Assembly: GCA_958295685.1 (NCBI GenBank)
Contig: OY282365.1
Span: 620,001-684,000, forward strand
Direction of reading: 5' to 3'
DNA: 64,000 bases
Origin: an uncultured Dehalococcoidia bacterium
GTDB lineage: Bacteria > Chloroflexota > Dehalococcoidia > Lucifugimonadales > CATQGZ01
Each line of letters opens with the position of its first letter. The first letter of the stretch is position 1. The notes under the pieces were generated by a model, which was not told where the DNA came from, did not search any database, and saw only the letters and a program-made list of their open reading frames with translations. Made by a program: the position numbers and the translations under genes. This document shows positions 42,467 through 50,200 of this stretch, in pieces.

Positions 42467-43858
42467 TCAGAGGCGGAGTTCGAGTCTGGGTTTGGTGAGG
42501 TGGTGGGCGGTGTTTGTGTCGCGCATGAAGGCTACGAGCCGGGCGTGGAGGTCGCGGGCGAGTTCGGTTTCGGTGTGTATTAGGTTCCTGCGCTGGCCGG
42601 GGTCCGAGGGGAGGTGGTAGAGCTCGGACATGCCGGGCTCGACGCTGTAGAGGAGGGACCAGTCCCCGACGGTTACGGTGGTCACGAGTCCGACCGTAAT
42701 GGGCCTGCTCATGTTGTCGACGGATCTCACGCGGTCGCCGGGGTTCGCGAAGGGGATGGTGCTGACGGTTAGTTCGCGGCCTGGGCGCTTCGGGTCTCGG
42801 ACGGCTGGGAGGAGGGAGCGGCCCTGCACCCAGCCGGGCTGCGGCTGGTCGAAGATGTCGAGTACCGTGGGCATCAGGTCGATCGCCGACGATTGGCCGG
42901 GGTATGCGCCGCCGTCCGTTCCGGGGACGTAGAGAATCAGGGGCAGCGCGACCAGTTCCTCGTACAGTGGGGAGTGGGACCACTGGGAGTCGGGGTCGCC
43001 GCTGCGGTAGAGGGTGCCGTCGGCTCGCTTGCCGAAGACCATTTTGCCGAAGAGCCCGCCGTGCTCGCCGAAGTAGAAGCCGTGGTCGGTGGTGAAGATG
43101 ACCGCGGTGGTCTCCATGAGGCCCATGTTTTCGACCTTGCGGAGGAGGTGGCCGATCCAGGTATCGACCATCGAGACCTCTCCCCGGTACGTGGCGAGGG
43201 CCTTTGCGACCCTGTTCTCGTCGAAGTTCGGGGAGTCCTGCCAGTGGGCGTATAGCGGCTGGACGACTTCGCCGTCGTAGTCGGGCATGTACTGCTCGGT
43301 GTAGTATGCGGGGGCGTCCCAGGGTTCGTGGGGGTCCCAGGTGTCGACGTAGAGGAAGAAGCGCTCCTTGTAGTGTCGTTCGAGCCACTCCCCTGCCCTC
43401 GTCATGGTTCTGGCGACGTTGCGGTCGGACTCCTTGCGCCACCACGCGACCACGTCGCGGGATTCGTGGTGCCCGATGGCCTGGACGCGGGTGGCGGAGC
43501 CCTCCTGTCCCTGGATGGTGAAGAACGTCTGGAAGCCGCGGTCGTAGTTGAAGCCGTGCCGCCAGTAGAAGGGCGTGTCGACCACTGCCGCGGTGTGGAC
43601 GCCCTCGTCGGCCAGGATTTCGGCCAGCGTCGTCACGTCGTCGTCGAACGGCTCCCAGCCCATGAAGGATATGGTCCACCGGCCTGTGTGGTGGTCGGCG
43701 CGCGTGGGCATGGTGGGGAAGCCTGCGGCGTAGTGGCGGTCGAAGCGCATGCTCTTCGCGGCCAGGGCGTCGAGGGCCGGGGTGCGGATGATCGGGTTCC
43801 CGTAGGCGCCGAGATGGTCGCGTCTGAAGGTGTCGGCCACGATCCAGATTACGTTCAT
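42467..43858 (-). CDS. Sulfatase-fold hydrolase with Thr at the nucleophile position
   Basis: 463 residues from the ATG of MNVIWIVADTFRRDH. Alkaline-phosphatase superfamily: the N-terminal metal aspartate in IVADT, IFTTDHGFYFGEHG near the middle, HSPLYEELVALPLILYVPG, and SELYHLPSDPGQRRNLI at the end, as in arylsulfatases. The usual C/S-x-P-x-R nucleophile reads T-M-P-T-R at residues 49-53, so formylglycine cannot form; threonine nucleophiles occur in phospho- or phosphonate hydrolases of the superfamily. Starts 2 nt after the BNR-repeat gene stop in the thrC-moaD cluster. Confidence 0.85.
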   Translation of the reverse strand: MNVIWIVADTFRRDHLGAYGNPIIRTPALDALAAKSMRFDRHYAAGFPTMPTRADHHTGRWTISFMGWEPFDDDVTTLAEILADEGVHTAAVVDTPFYWRHGFNYDRGFQTFFTIQGQEGSATRVQAIGHHESRDVVAWWRKESDRNVARTMTRAGEWLERHYKERFFLYVDTWDPHEPWDAPAYYTEQYMPDYDGEVVQPLYAHWQDSPNFDENRVAKALATYRGEVSMVDTWIGHLLRKVENMGLMETTAVIFTTDHGFYFGEHGGLFGKMVFGKRADGTLYRSGDPDSQWSHSPLYEELVALPLILYVPGTDGGAYPGQSSAIDLMPTVLDIFDQPQPGWVQGRSLLPAVRDPKRPGRELTVSTIPFANPGDRVRSVDNMSRPITVGLVTTVTVGDWSLLYSVEPGMSELYHLPSDPGQRRNLIHTETELARDLHARLVAFMRDTNTAHHLTKPRLELRL

Positions 43859-43860
43859 GG

Positions 43861-45039
43861 TCAGTTCAGGGACCAGCGGGTGGCCATGAGGCTGGTCTTC
43901 TCTCCTATTCTGTCGATCTGGTAGTAGACGGTCAGGAGCTCGCCGGGGCGCAGCTCCGTGGTTGCGGGGTATCCGAGGTCTCCGCTGGGGGCGTCGCCGC
44001 GCAGGACTATCTCGTTGGACGAGTCCCAGGTTTCGCCTTCGTCGCGGCTGAGGCAGGCCCTCTGGCCTCTGGGGGGCCATCGGCGGCCATACGTGGCCAG
44101 CAGCGAGCCGTCCTGGAGGCGGATCAGGTGCGGGGGGTATCCCCAGAGGGGCGTGGGCCGAGGGACGGTCCAGGTCTTGCCGCCATCGCGGCTCTCAGAT
44201 TGGCGCATGCGGTGTTCGTGTTCGTCGTCGTCGGAGCCGCAGGTGCAGTAGCCGACGCTCTCCAGGTGACACGTGCAGTGTTCGAAGGCGCGTGTCCGGG
44301 GCTGGAACCGCCACAGGGAGACGATGCGGCCGTCGGGGAGTTCGACGGCGTGGGGCTCGGAATATGGGAGGAGTCCGTTCTCGTCCGGCTGCGCCGGGAA
44401 CGTGCCGATGAGCCGCCATGAGCGAGCGTCGTCGGTGGATTCTGCGGACACCATGGCTTTGTGTCCGTCCAGTTCGGCGGTGCCGATGAAGAGGAGTCGG
44501 CCGTCGGCCAGCTGTATGGGGCCGTGGGGCGCGCTGGCGATGCTGTCGACGGGCGGTTCCCAGACGCGGCCGCCGTCCTCCGAGCGCCTGGTCCAGCGGC
44601 CGTGCCACTTTTCGCGCACCTCAGGCGATATTTTGTCGAGGTGGCGCTTCCAGGCCTGGAAGGTGTGATCGGGGAGCGGCTCCCAGTACGGCTCCAGGTT
44701 TCTGGGCCTCCACGACGCGCCCGTGAACCAGCTCATGACGACGGCGCCTGAGCGTGTGACGAGGAGGCCGGTGTCGCGGTCGTCGAGGGGGGAGTTGTTC
44801 ACCGTCTCCGGGGGCGACCAGGTCTCGCCATCGTCGGAGCTTCGGACGATCTGGTTCTTGCCGTATGGGCCGCGGTGGGCCTCACGGTCGCCTGAGAACC
44901 CGACCAGCAGCTCGCCATCGGGCCGCCGGGCTATGGTCGGCCATCCTACGTAGCTGCCCGGCTGTTTGCAGATGACCCGGCTCCAGAGGAGTGTGGGCGC
45001 GGGGGCCTGGTTCACTTGCGCCGCGGTCTGGGCGTTCAC
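43861..45039 (-). CDS. BNR/Asp-box repeat sialidase-like protein
   Basis: 392 residues starting at a GTG that shares a base with the stop of the MoaD-like gene (TAGTG). Several Asp-box motifs (S-x-D-x-G-x-T-W) mark a beta-propeller: RSSDDGETWSPP, RSEDGGRVWEPP, ESRDGGKTWTVP and LSRDEGETWDSS. This architecture occurs in exo-sialidases and other glycoside-acting enzymes, but catalytic residues were not assigned. A cysteine-rich loop CTCHLESVGYCTCGSDDDEH is unusual and could bind metal. No signal peptide is visible, so it may be cytoplasmic. The sulfatase-fold gene follows. Confidence 0.78.
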   Translation of the reverse strand: MNAQTAAQVNQAPAPTLLWSRVICKQPGSYVGWPTIARRPDGELLVGFSGDREAHRGPYGKNQIVRSSDDGETWSPPETVNNSPLDDRDTGLLVTRSGAVVMSWFTGASWRPRNLEPYWEPLPDHTFQAWKRHLDKISPEVREKWHGRWTRRSEDGGRVWEPPVDSIASAPHGPIQLADGRLLFIGTAELDGHKAMVSAESTDDARSWRLIGTFPAQPDENGLLPYSEPHAVELPDGRIVSLWRFQPRTRAFEHCTCHLESVGYCTCGSDDDEHEHRMRQSESRDGGKTWTVPRPTPLWGYPPHLIRLQDGSLLATYGRRWPPRGQRACLSRDEGETWDSSNEIVLRGDAPSGDLGYPATTELRPGELLTVYYQIDRIGEKTSLMATRWSLN

Positions 45040-45320
45040 TACGCCGCGCCTCCGGCGACCGCCGGAACGATGGATATTTCGTCTCCGGACGTGGTGGAGG
45101 TATCCAGGCCGCCCAGGAACCTGACGTCTTCGCCGTTGACGTATATGTTGACGAAGTTGCGTATCTCCCCTTGGTCGTCGCATATCCGGGCTTTTGCGCC
45201 CGGGTACTGCGTCTCCATATCGTCGATGACGTCCCTCAGCGTTTCGCCCTTTGCGGAGACCTTGTCCGCGCCGTTGGTCACACGGCGAATCGGAGTCGGT
45301 ATCCTGATCGTGACGCTCAC
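45039..45320 (-). CDS. MoaD/ThiS-like sulfur-carrier protein ending in GGAA
   Basis: 93 residues of the ubiquitin-like beta-grasp fold: MSVTIRIPTPIRRVTNG, LRDVIDDMETQYPGAKARI, FVNIYVNGEDVRFL and DEISIVPAVAGGAA. The diglycine needed for thiocarboxylate formation is followed by two alanines, so a protease would have to trim it, as known for some CysO/QbsE-type carriers. Its ATG overlaps the thrC stop by 4 nt. The thrC-moaD pairing suggests sulfur delivery in amino-acid synthesis rather than molybdopterin formation. Confidence 0.85.
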   Translation of the reverse strand: MSVTIRIPTPIRRVTNGADKVSAKGETLRDVIDDMETQYPGAKARICDDQGEIRNFVNIYVNGEDVRFLGGLDTSTTSGDEISIVPAVAGGAA

Positions 45321-46609
45321 TTCTTACCTCCCGGTGTGCTCGGCTGCACGGCGGCGGAACGAGTCCTGGCCGTGCGAGCCTCCATGGCTGTCTGGAATGC
45401 CTCGTGATTCGGCGCGGTGCGTACGGGGCTGACGCCGTTTTCCACCACCTCGATCGTCTTGAAGCCGTTCCCGGTGACGTAGGCGACCGTAACCTCGTCG
45501 TTCCTGATCCTGCCCTCTTCGACGAGTCTTCGCAGTCCCGATATGACGACTCCGCCCGCGGTCTCGGTGAAGATGCCCTCGGTCTCGGCCAACAGCCGGA
45601 TTCCCTCCACGACCTCCTCCTCCAGCGCCGCCACGGCAGCGCCGCCGGTCTCCGCCAGGGTCTCCAGCGCGAATGGCCCGGAGGCAGGGTTTCCTATGGC
45701 CAGGGACTTGGCGATCGTGTCCGGCTTGACCGGCTTCACATGCTTGAGTCCGGCCCGGAAGGCTTCGACGATGGGCGAGGAGCCCTCCGGCTGGGCGAGG
45801 TGCATCCTGGTCCGGGCGTCGTCGATCAGGCCCACGTCGGTCATTTCCTGGATGCCCTTCCATATCTTCGTGTGGAGCTCTCCCGAGGCGGCTGGGACGA
45901 CGCAGTGGTCGGGCGCTCTCCATCCCAGCTGCTCGACCGCCTCGTAGCCCAGGGTCTTGCTGCCTTCCGCATAGAACGGGCGCATGTTGATGTTGACGAA
46001 GGCCCAGCGGTTGTCGTCGGCCAGTTCGCTACAGAAGCGGTTCGCCTGGTCGTAGGTGCCGTCGATAGCGACCAGCGTGGAGCCGTACACCGCGGCGCCG
46101 ATGATCTTCTCCTTCTCCAGCGTCGCCGGGAAGAAGACCATCGTCTCCATGCCTGCCCTGGCGCCGTGCGCCGCCACCGATCCCATCAGGTTTCCGGTGG
46201 ACACGCAGGCCAGCACTTCGAACTCGAACTCCAGCGCCTTGGACGCGGTTACCGAGACGGGCCTGTCTTTGAACGAGTAGGTCGGGTTCACCGCGTCGTT
46301 CTTTATGTACAGGTGGTCCAGGCCAAGCATTCGGCCGAGGTTCTTCGCCGGAACCAGGGGCGTGAACCCGGTTCCGATGTCCACGGCGGCCTCGACGTCC
46401 ACGGGGAGGAAGTCGTGGTAGCGCCACATGCTGGCCGGCCCCTTCTCTATGCTCTGCCTGCTGACGCTCCTGGCGATTGAGGCGTAGTCGTAGCTGATCT
46501 CCAGGGGGCCGAAGCAGAGCTCGCAGACGTTCAGGGGTTCAATCGGATACTCGCTGCCGCACTCTCGGCAACGCATACACCTGACGTGTGGCAAGGGCGG
46601 TCCCTCCAA
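45317..46609 (-). CDS. thrC: Threonine synthase (or a close PLP-dependent relative)
   Basis: 430 residues, fold type II PLP enzyme. An N-terminal zinc-ribbon-like segment CMRCRECGSEYP...CELCFGP precedes the catalytic core. Core motifs: TGFTPLVPAKNLGRML, the PLP lysine in PTYSFKDRPVSVTASKAL, CVSTGNLMGSVAAHGARAG, VPAASGELHTKIWKG and FTETAGGVVISGL. It would convert O-phosphohomoserine to threonine; coupling to a sulfur carrier leaves open a cysteine- or homocysteine-type synthesis. A TTGACA-18-TACCAT promoter lies about 50 nt upstream. Confidence 0.88.
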   Translation of the reverse strand: MEGPPLPHVRCMRCRECGSEYPIEPLNVCELCFGPLEISYDYASIARSVSRQSIEKGPASMWRYHDFLPVDVEAAVDIGTGFTPLVPAKNLGRMLGLDHLYIKNDAVNPTYSFKDRPVSVTASKALEFEFEVLACVSTGNLMGSVAAHGARAGMETMVFFPATLEKEKIIGAAVYGSTLVAIDGTYDQANRFCSELADDNRWAFVNINMRPFYAEGSKTLGYEAVEQLGWRAPDHCVVPAASGELHTKIWKGIQEMTDVGLIDDARTRMHLAQPEGSSPIVEAFRAGLKHVKPVKPDTIAKSLAIGNPASGPFALETLAETGGAAVAALEEEVVEGIRLLAETEGIFTETAGGVVISGLRRLVEEGRIRNDEVTVAYVTGNGFKTIEVVENGVSPVRTAPNHEAFQTAMEARTARTRSAAVQPSTPGGKK

Positions 46610-46659
46610 GTGTCGGCCGCCTCAAAGGACCCGTCCAAGCGGGAGGGCGCCGCGCCGTA

Positions 46660-46689
46660 ATGGTAGCAACGGCCCATCGGGCTTGTCAA
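46660..46689 (-). promoter_or_regulatory. Promoter of the thrC-moaD-BNR-sulfatase cluster
   Basis: Minus strand TTGACA (46684-46689), 18 bp, TACCAT (46660-46665) with TGC just before it. The GGGCC/GGCCC-like palindrome CCCGATGGG sits in the spacer. Confidence 0.65.
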
Positions 46690-46798
46690 CGCGGCGTACT
46701 CGTTCGTAACGCTCTTCGGCCCCTGGCGGGCCAGGGCCTCAATCCCCTATCGAACCCCGCAGACTCCTCACTTCACCTCATCAACTCTGAACCGTTAC

Positions 46799-46987
46799 CT
46801 ACGGATTACAGCACTTCGCCTCACGCTCAACCTTTGTTTCACGAATCGCCGATTGTTTCGTGTCATAAGGACCCTCCCACCACCCCGAAGATGCCTTCTT
46901 ATACCGGTTCAAGTAGTACCAGCATGAAGCCTCGTGGATTTTGTCCTCGCTGTGGTCAGTTGGGTATATGTAAACTACGCATTTCAT
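46799..46987 (-). CDS. Small hypothetical protein, 62 residues
   Basis: ATG at 46987. The product begins MKCVVYIYPTDHSEDKIHEA and contains ASCWYYLNRYKKASSGWWEG, ending in REAKCCNP. Four cysteines and an H-x3-C spacing resemble small phage or plasmid proteins that label a residue pair after a H-x-G/S-x-C motif, but I do not recognise a defined family. The DNA is AT-richer than its surroundings, suggesting transfer. It stands alone in the gap between rho and thrC. Confidence 0.5.
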   Translation of the reverse strand: MKCVVYIYPTDHSEDKIHEASCWYYLNRYKKASSGWWEGPYDTKQSAIRETKVEREAKCCNP

Positions 46988-47072
46988 AGTCGATGATACT
47001 TAGAAGATTGTTCGGTGGATGTCGAACGGGTTACTTTGCCGTCCGCGCCGGGCGGGGTTCAGGACGGCCGCC

Positions 47073-48341
47073 CTATATCTCCTTGCCCAGGGTGGCCAGG
47101 AACTCTTGGTTGTTCTTCGTCTTGGCCATGCGCTCGACGACCTTTTCGGTGGCCTCCGTGGAGTGCATGGAGTCCGACGTGACCATGTTCACCATGCGCC
47201 TGAGCAGCCAGACCTTCTTGAGGGCGACCTCGCTGAGGAGCAGCTCTTCGCGTCTGGTGCTGCTGCGGTCGATGTCTATGGCGGGGTAGACGCGCCGCTC
47301 TGCGAGCTTGCGGTCCAGGTGGACCTCCATGTTGCCGGTGCCCTTGAATTCTTCGTAGATCACGTCGTCCATGCGGCTGCCGGTGTCCACGAGGCAGGCC
47401 GCCAGGATGGTGAGGCTGCCTCCGTCCTCGATGTTGCGCGCGGCGCCGAAGAACTTCTTAGGGGGATAGAGGGCGACGGGGTCGATGCCTCCGGACAGGG
47501 TTCTGCCGCTGGTGGGGACCGCCAGGTTATAGGCCCGTGTGAGTCTGGTTATGCTGTCAAGGAGGATGACGACGTCGCGGCCGGTCTCGACCATGCGCTT
47601 GGCACGCTCCAGGACGAGCTCGGCGACCCTGCAGTGATCCTCGACGGGCTCGTCGAACGTGGAGCTGTAGACCTCGCCCTTGATGGAGCGCCTCATGTCG
47701 GTGACCTCTTCGGGCCTTTCCCCTATGAGCGCGACCAGTATGCATATGTCGGGGCTGTTCGTGGCGACGCCGTGGGCGACGTCTTTGAGGAGTGTCGTCT
47801 TGCCGGCCTTGGGCGGGGAGACTATGAGACCGCGCTGACCTCTGCCGACGGGCGCGAGGATGTCCATGAGTCTCGCCGACAGCATGGTCTTGGTCGTCTC
47901 GAGAATGATCTGGTCGGTTGGGAAGACGGGGGTCAGCTTGTCGAAGTGGGGCCGCCTGCGGGACATGTCGGGCTGGACCTGGTTGACCGTCTCGACGCGG
48001 ACGAGGCCGAAGTATCTTTCGCCCTCTTTCGGAGGTCTGACCTGGCCCATGACCTCGTCTCCGGATCTGAGTCCGAAGCGCCGTATCTGGGATTGTGATA
48101 CGTAGACGTCCCCGCCTCCCGAGTCGTTTCCGTCTTGTCTCAGGAATCCGTATCCTTCGTTGACGATTGCCAGTATGCCGCTGCTGGTCAGGCTGCCGTA
48201 GTGGTCTACGAGCGACCGGAACATCTTGGCCATCAGTTCCTGGCGCCGGGGCGTCGATCCGTTACCGGGGATGACCCCGAGCTTTACGGCCATCTCCGTG
48301 AGCTCTTCGTTGCTCTTGCTCTGTATCTCGGCTAAGTCCAT
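47073..48341 (-). CDS. rho: Transcription termination factor Rho
   Basis: Hexameric RNA-dependent ATPase that ends transcripts. 422 residues. The N-terminal Rho_N helix bundle (LAEIQSKSNEELTEMAVKLG) is followed by the cold-shock RNA-binding domain with GILAIVNEGYGFLR. Walker A is SPPKAGKTTLLKD (about 175-187); VALIGERPEEVTDMRRS, VVILLDSITRLTRAYN and the Q/R-loop region follow. The length and motifs are complete. A putative promoter lies 270 nt upstream, with the type 2 element T2-c farther upstream in the same orientation. Confidence 0.97.
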   Translation of the reverse strand: MDLAEIQSKSNEELTEMAVKLGVIPGNGSTPRRQELMAKMFRSLVDHYGSLTSSGILAIVNEGYGFLRQDGNDSGGGDVYVSQSQIRRFGLRSGDEVMGQVRPPKEGERYFGLVRVETVNQVQPDMSRRRPHFDKLTPVFPTDQIILETTKTMLSARLMDILAPVGRGQRGLIVSPPKAGKTTLLKDVAHGVATNSPDICILVALIGERPEEVTDMRRSIKGEVYSSTFDEPVEDHCRVAELVLERAKRMVETGRDVVILLDSITRLTRAYNLAVPTSGRTLSGGIDPVALYPPKKFFGAARNIEDGGSLTILAACLVDTGSRMDDVIYEEFKGTGNMEVHLDRKLAERRVYPAIDIDRSSTRREELLLSEVALKKVWLLRRMVNMVTSDSMHSTEATEKVVERMAKTKNNQEFLATLGKEI

Positions 48342-48611
48342 TTGCTACTCCGAAGCGGTGAAGGCGGGTACGTCACGATTGGGATGCAGGGACACACGCT
48401 GGCTGCGTCCGGCCGAGCAGGAACGTCCGGCTGGCGGGGGGAGTCTCATGGCTGAGGCTGCGGTCTCTCTGTCGCGCGTCCACCTAGAGGGCTTCGGCCG
48501 GCGGGTCAGCAACGAATGCGCAACTCATTCCGAACCTGTTGGGTGAGGTATCGGTGTCCGACAGAGCCGTCGTCGGGTTTGCCGGACTGCGTAAAGGGGA
48601 TTGACGCTCAA

Positions 48612-48640
48612 AGCTTAGCACACGTCCGAGTGCAAGTCTA
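48612..48640 (-). promoter_or_regulatory. Putative rho promoter
   Basis: Minus strand TAGACT (48635-48640), 17 bp, TAAGCT (48612-48617) with TGC before the -10. This leaves a long leader of about 265 nt before rho, as is common for this autoregulated gene. Confidence 0.45.
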
Positions 48641-48669
48641 TACCAGCTTGGGCCGGTGGCCAGTGGTCG

Positions 48670-48725
48670 AATGCCTCCTCCCCCTCCGGATACCGGCCTG
48701 CGCCGGTATGACGGCGGCTGCGGGA
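48670..48725. repeat. Dispersed palindromic repeat (ACCGGCCTGCGCCGGT)
   Basis: GGATACCGGCCTGCGCCGGT forms a hairpin ACCGGC/GCCGGT; this CCGG-type repeat with GTATGACGG after it is known as a widespread intergenic repeat. A 14-fold single copy is seen here only once. Confidence 0.5.
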
Positions 48726-48837
48726 TAACGAGAGTCTTCATAGACTTACCTGCCCGGCGGGGGAGGTGGATTCGAGCCCCCTGTCGGTTAGGGCCAGCAA
48801 GCATATGGGAGCACCCACTTGCAGGGGGCCGGGCCGG

Positions 48838-49104
48838 TTTTTGCTGAAAACTGCCCCAAACTGTTCCATTTTGTCCCATCTCGTAGCTGAGGGTTCGATT
48901 TCGTGGTACAAATGTGGGGCACTTGTGGAACAGGTCTGGAACGGGACCGGTACAGTTCCGGGACAATTGTGGGACAGGTCCCGGGGGTGAGGGCGCCCCT
49001 TGTGTGCCCTTACGGGCCGGTTGGTTCCGTGCACGTGGTTCGGCATGATCATGGCTGCGTTCCTTCCATGCGAATATCCTAGTACATGGGTTCGCGGCTG
49101 TCAA
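48838..49104 (-). repeat. Type 2 promoter-array element, copy T2-c
   Basis: Minus-strand -35 TTGACA (49099-49104), 17 bp, -10 TAGGAT (49076-49081). The leader is about 60 bp longer than in T2-a. The array (48903-48979) is seven 11-bp units on the plus strand (GTGGTACAAAT, GTGGGGCACTT, GTGGAACAGGT and so on), the hinge is CTCGTAGCTGAGGG and the complementary words lie at 48851-48880. The downstream co-directional gene is rho, about 500 nt beyond the element. Confidence 0.8.
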
Positions 49105-49197
49105 GGGCCGGGGGGAGTGGGGAGTGGAGAGTGGGAGTGCTCCTCAGATCCCCTACCAGAGGGGAGAACGTGGCGAGTGGTCAGTGCTCCTCAGATT

Positions 49198-49230
49198 CGG
49201 GTCCGCTGTCAAGATTTGACAGCGGACCCG
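49198..49230. promoter_or_regulatory. Perfect 15-bp inverted repeat overlapping a -35 box
   Basis: Arms CGGGTCCGCTGTCAA and TTGACAGCGGACCCG around GAT. No T run follows on either strand, so it is not an obvious terminator. The right arm supplies a TTGACA (49216-49221) placed 17 bp before TAATGT (49239-49244), a possible promoter of the YihY gene at 49295. It could be an operator. Confidence 0.65.
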
Positions 49231-49294
49231 TGATTCAATAATGTGATATGACGGTTTCGAGGCTTCCTGAACCTGATGAGGGCGGGTCTGCGGG

Positions 49295-50200
49295 TTGTAT
49301 CTAGTCAGGCTTGTGCTTTTCTGCACGGACGCGGTGAACGACTTCCTCGGGAAGAACTGTTCTCACGCGGCGGGGGCGATTGCCTTCTACACGCTCTTCT
49401 CGTTCTTTCCTCTTGTGCTGGCGATAATCTCGGTCGCCGCTTTCCTGCGGGCTTCCGACGCCGACCAGGCCGAGCTCACTCGGCAGGTCGCTCAGGTCAT
49501 CCCCATCGAGACTCGCTACGTGAGCGACCGTATAGAGGACGTGGTGAGCGCCAGGGGGCCGCTGGGGTTGGTCGGCGTGATCGGCCTGTTGTGGGCGTCC
49601 AGCGCGGCTTTCGGGGCCATCAGGAAGGGAATCAACTCGGCCTGGGGAATACGGAAGACGAGGCCGTTTCTCAAGGAGAGGCTGATAGACTTCGCCTTGG
49701 TCATAGGAGCCGGCTTCACGATAGTCCTGGTCATGTTCGCAACACCGATACTCGCGCTCCTCCGCGAGTTGGTCGATTCGGTCGCGCCCGATCTGGCGAG
49801 CAGCGTCTTGTGGACGCTGGTCGCCCAATCGATCTCGCCCATCCTTTCATTCCTGCTGTTCCTGCTCATGTACCGCTTCCTGCCGAACACACGGATCCGG
49901 ATCAGCGACGTGTGGCTGGGAGCGCTGGCAGCCTCCCTGGCGTTCGAAGGGGCGAAGTGGGGCTTCGTTTGGTACGTGAACACCTTCCCCGTGCATAACA
50001 TAGTCTACGGGTCGATCGGGGCCATAATGGCTCTGTTGACCTGGGTGTACGTGTCTGCTATCATTTTGTTGTTCGGGGCCCACCTCACGTCCCGATATGC
50101 ATCGTTCCCGACGAGGATACGTGAGGAGCAGGGTCTCAGACTCGTACTGACTGGACTCTCACGTGTTAGGCTTCGGGTTGTGGCAACGCCGGCAGGCTAA
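49295..50200 (+). CDS. YihY/BrkB family membrane protein
   Basis: 301 residues with about six membrane segments, for example AIAFYTLFSFFPLVLAIISV, GPLGLVGVIGLLWASSAAFG, FALVIGAGFTIVLVMFATPI and ISPILSFLLFLLMYRFLPN, then GAIMALLTWVYVSAIILLFG. This is the family once called ribonuclease BN; its function is unknown, possibly lipid or solute transport. Begins at a TTG; an internal start is possible but would remove the first segment's lead-in. It overlaps the HtrA gene by 38 nt. Confidence 0.85.
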   Translation: MYLVRLVLFCTDAVNDFLGKNCSHAAGAIAFYTLFSFFPLVLAIISVAAFLRASDADQAELTRQVAQVIPIETRYVSDRIEDVVSARGPLGLVGVIGLLWASSAAFGAIRKGINSAWGIRKTRPFLKERLIDFALVIGAGFTIVLVMFATPILALLRELVDSVAPDLASSVLWTLVAQSISPILSFLLFLLMYRFLPNTRIRISDVWLGALAASLAFEGAKWGFVWYVNTFPVHNIVYGSIGAIMALLTWVYVSAIILLFGAHLTSRYASFPTRIREEQGLRLVLTGLSRVRLRVVATPAG

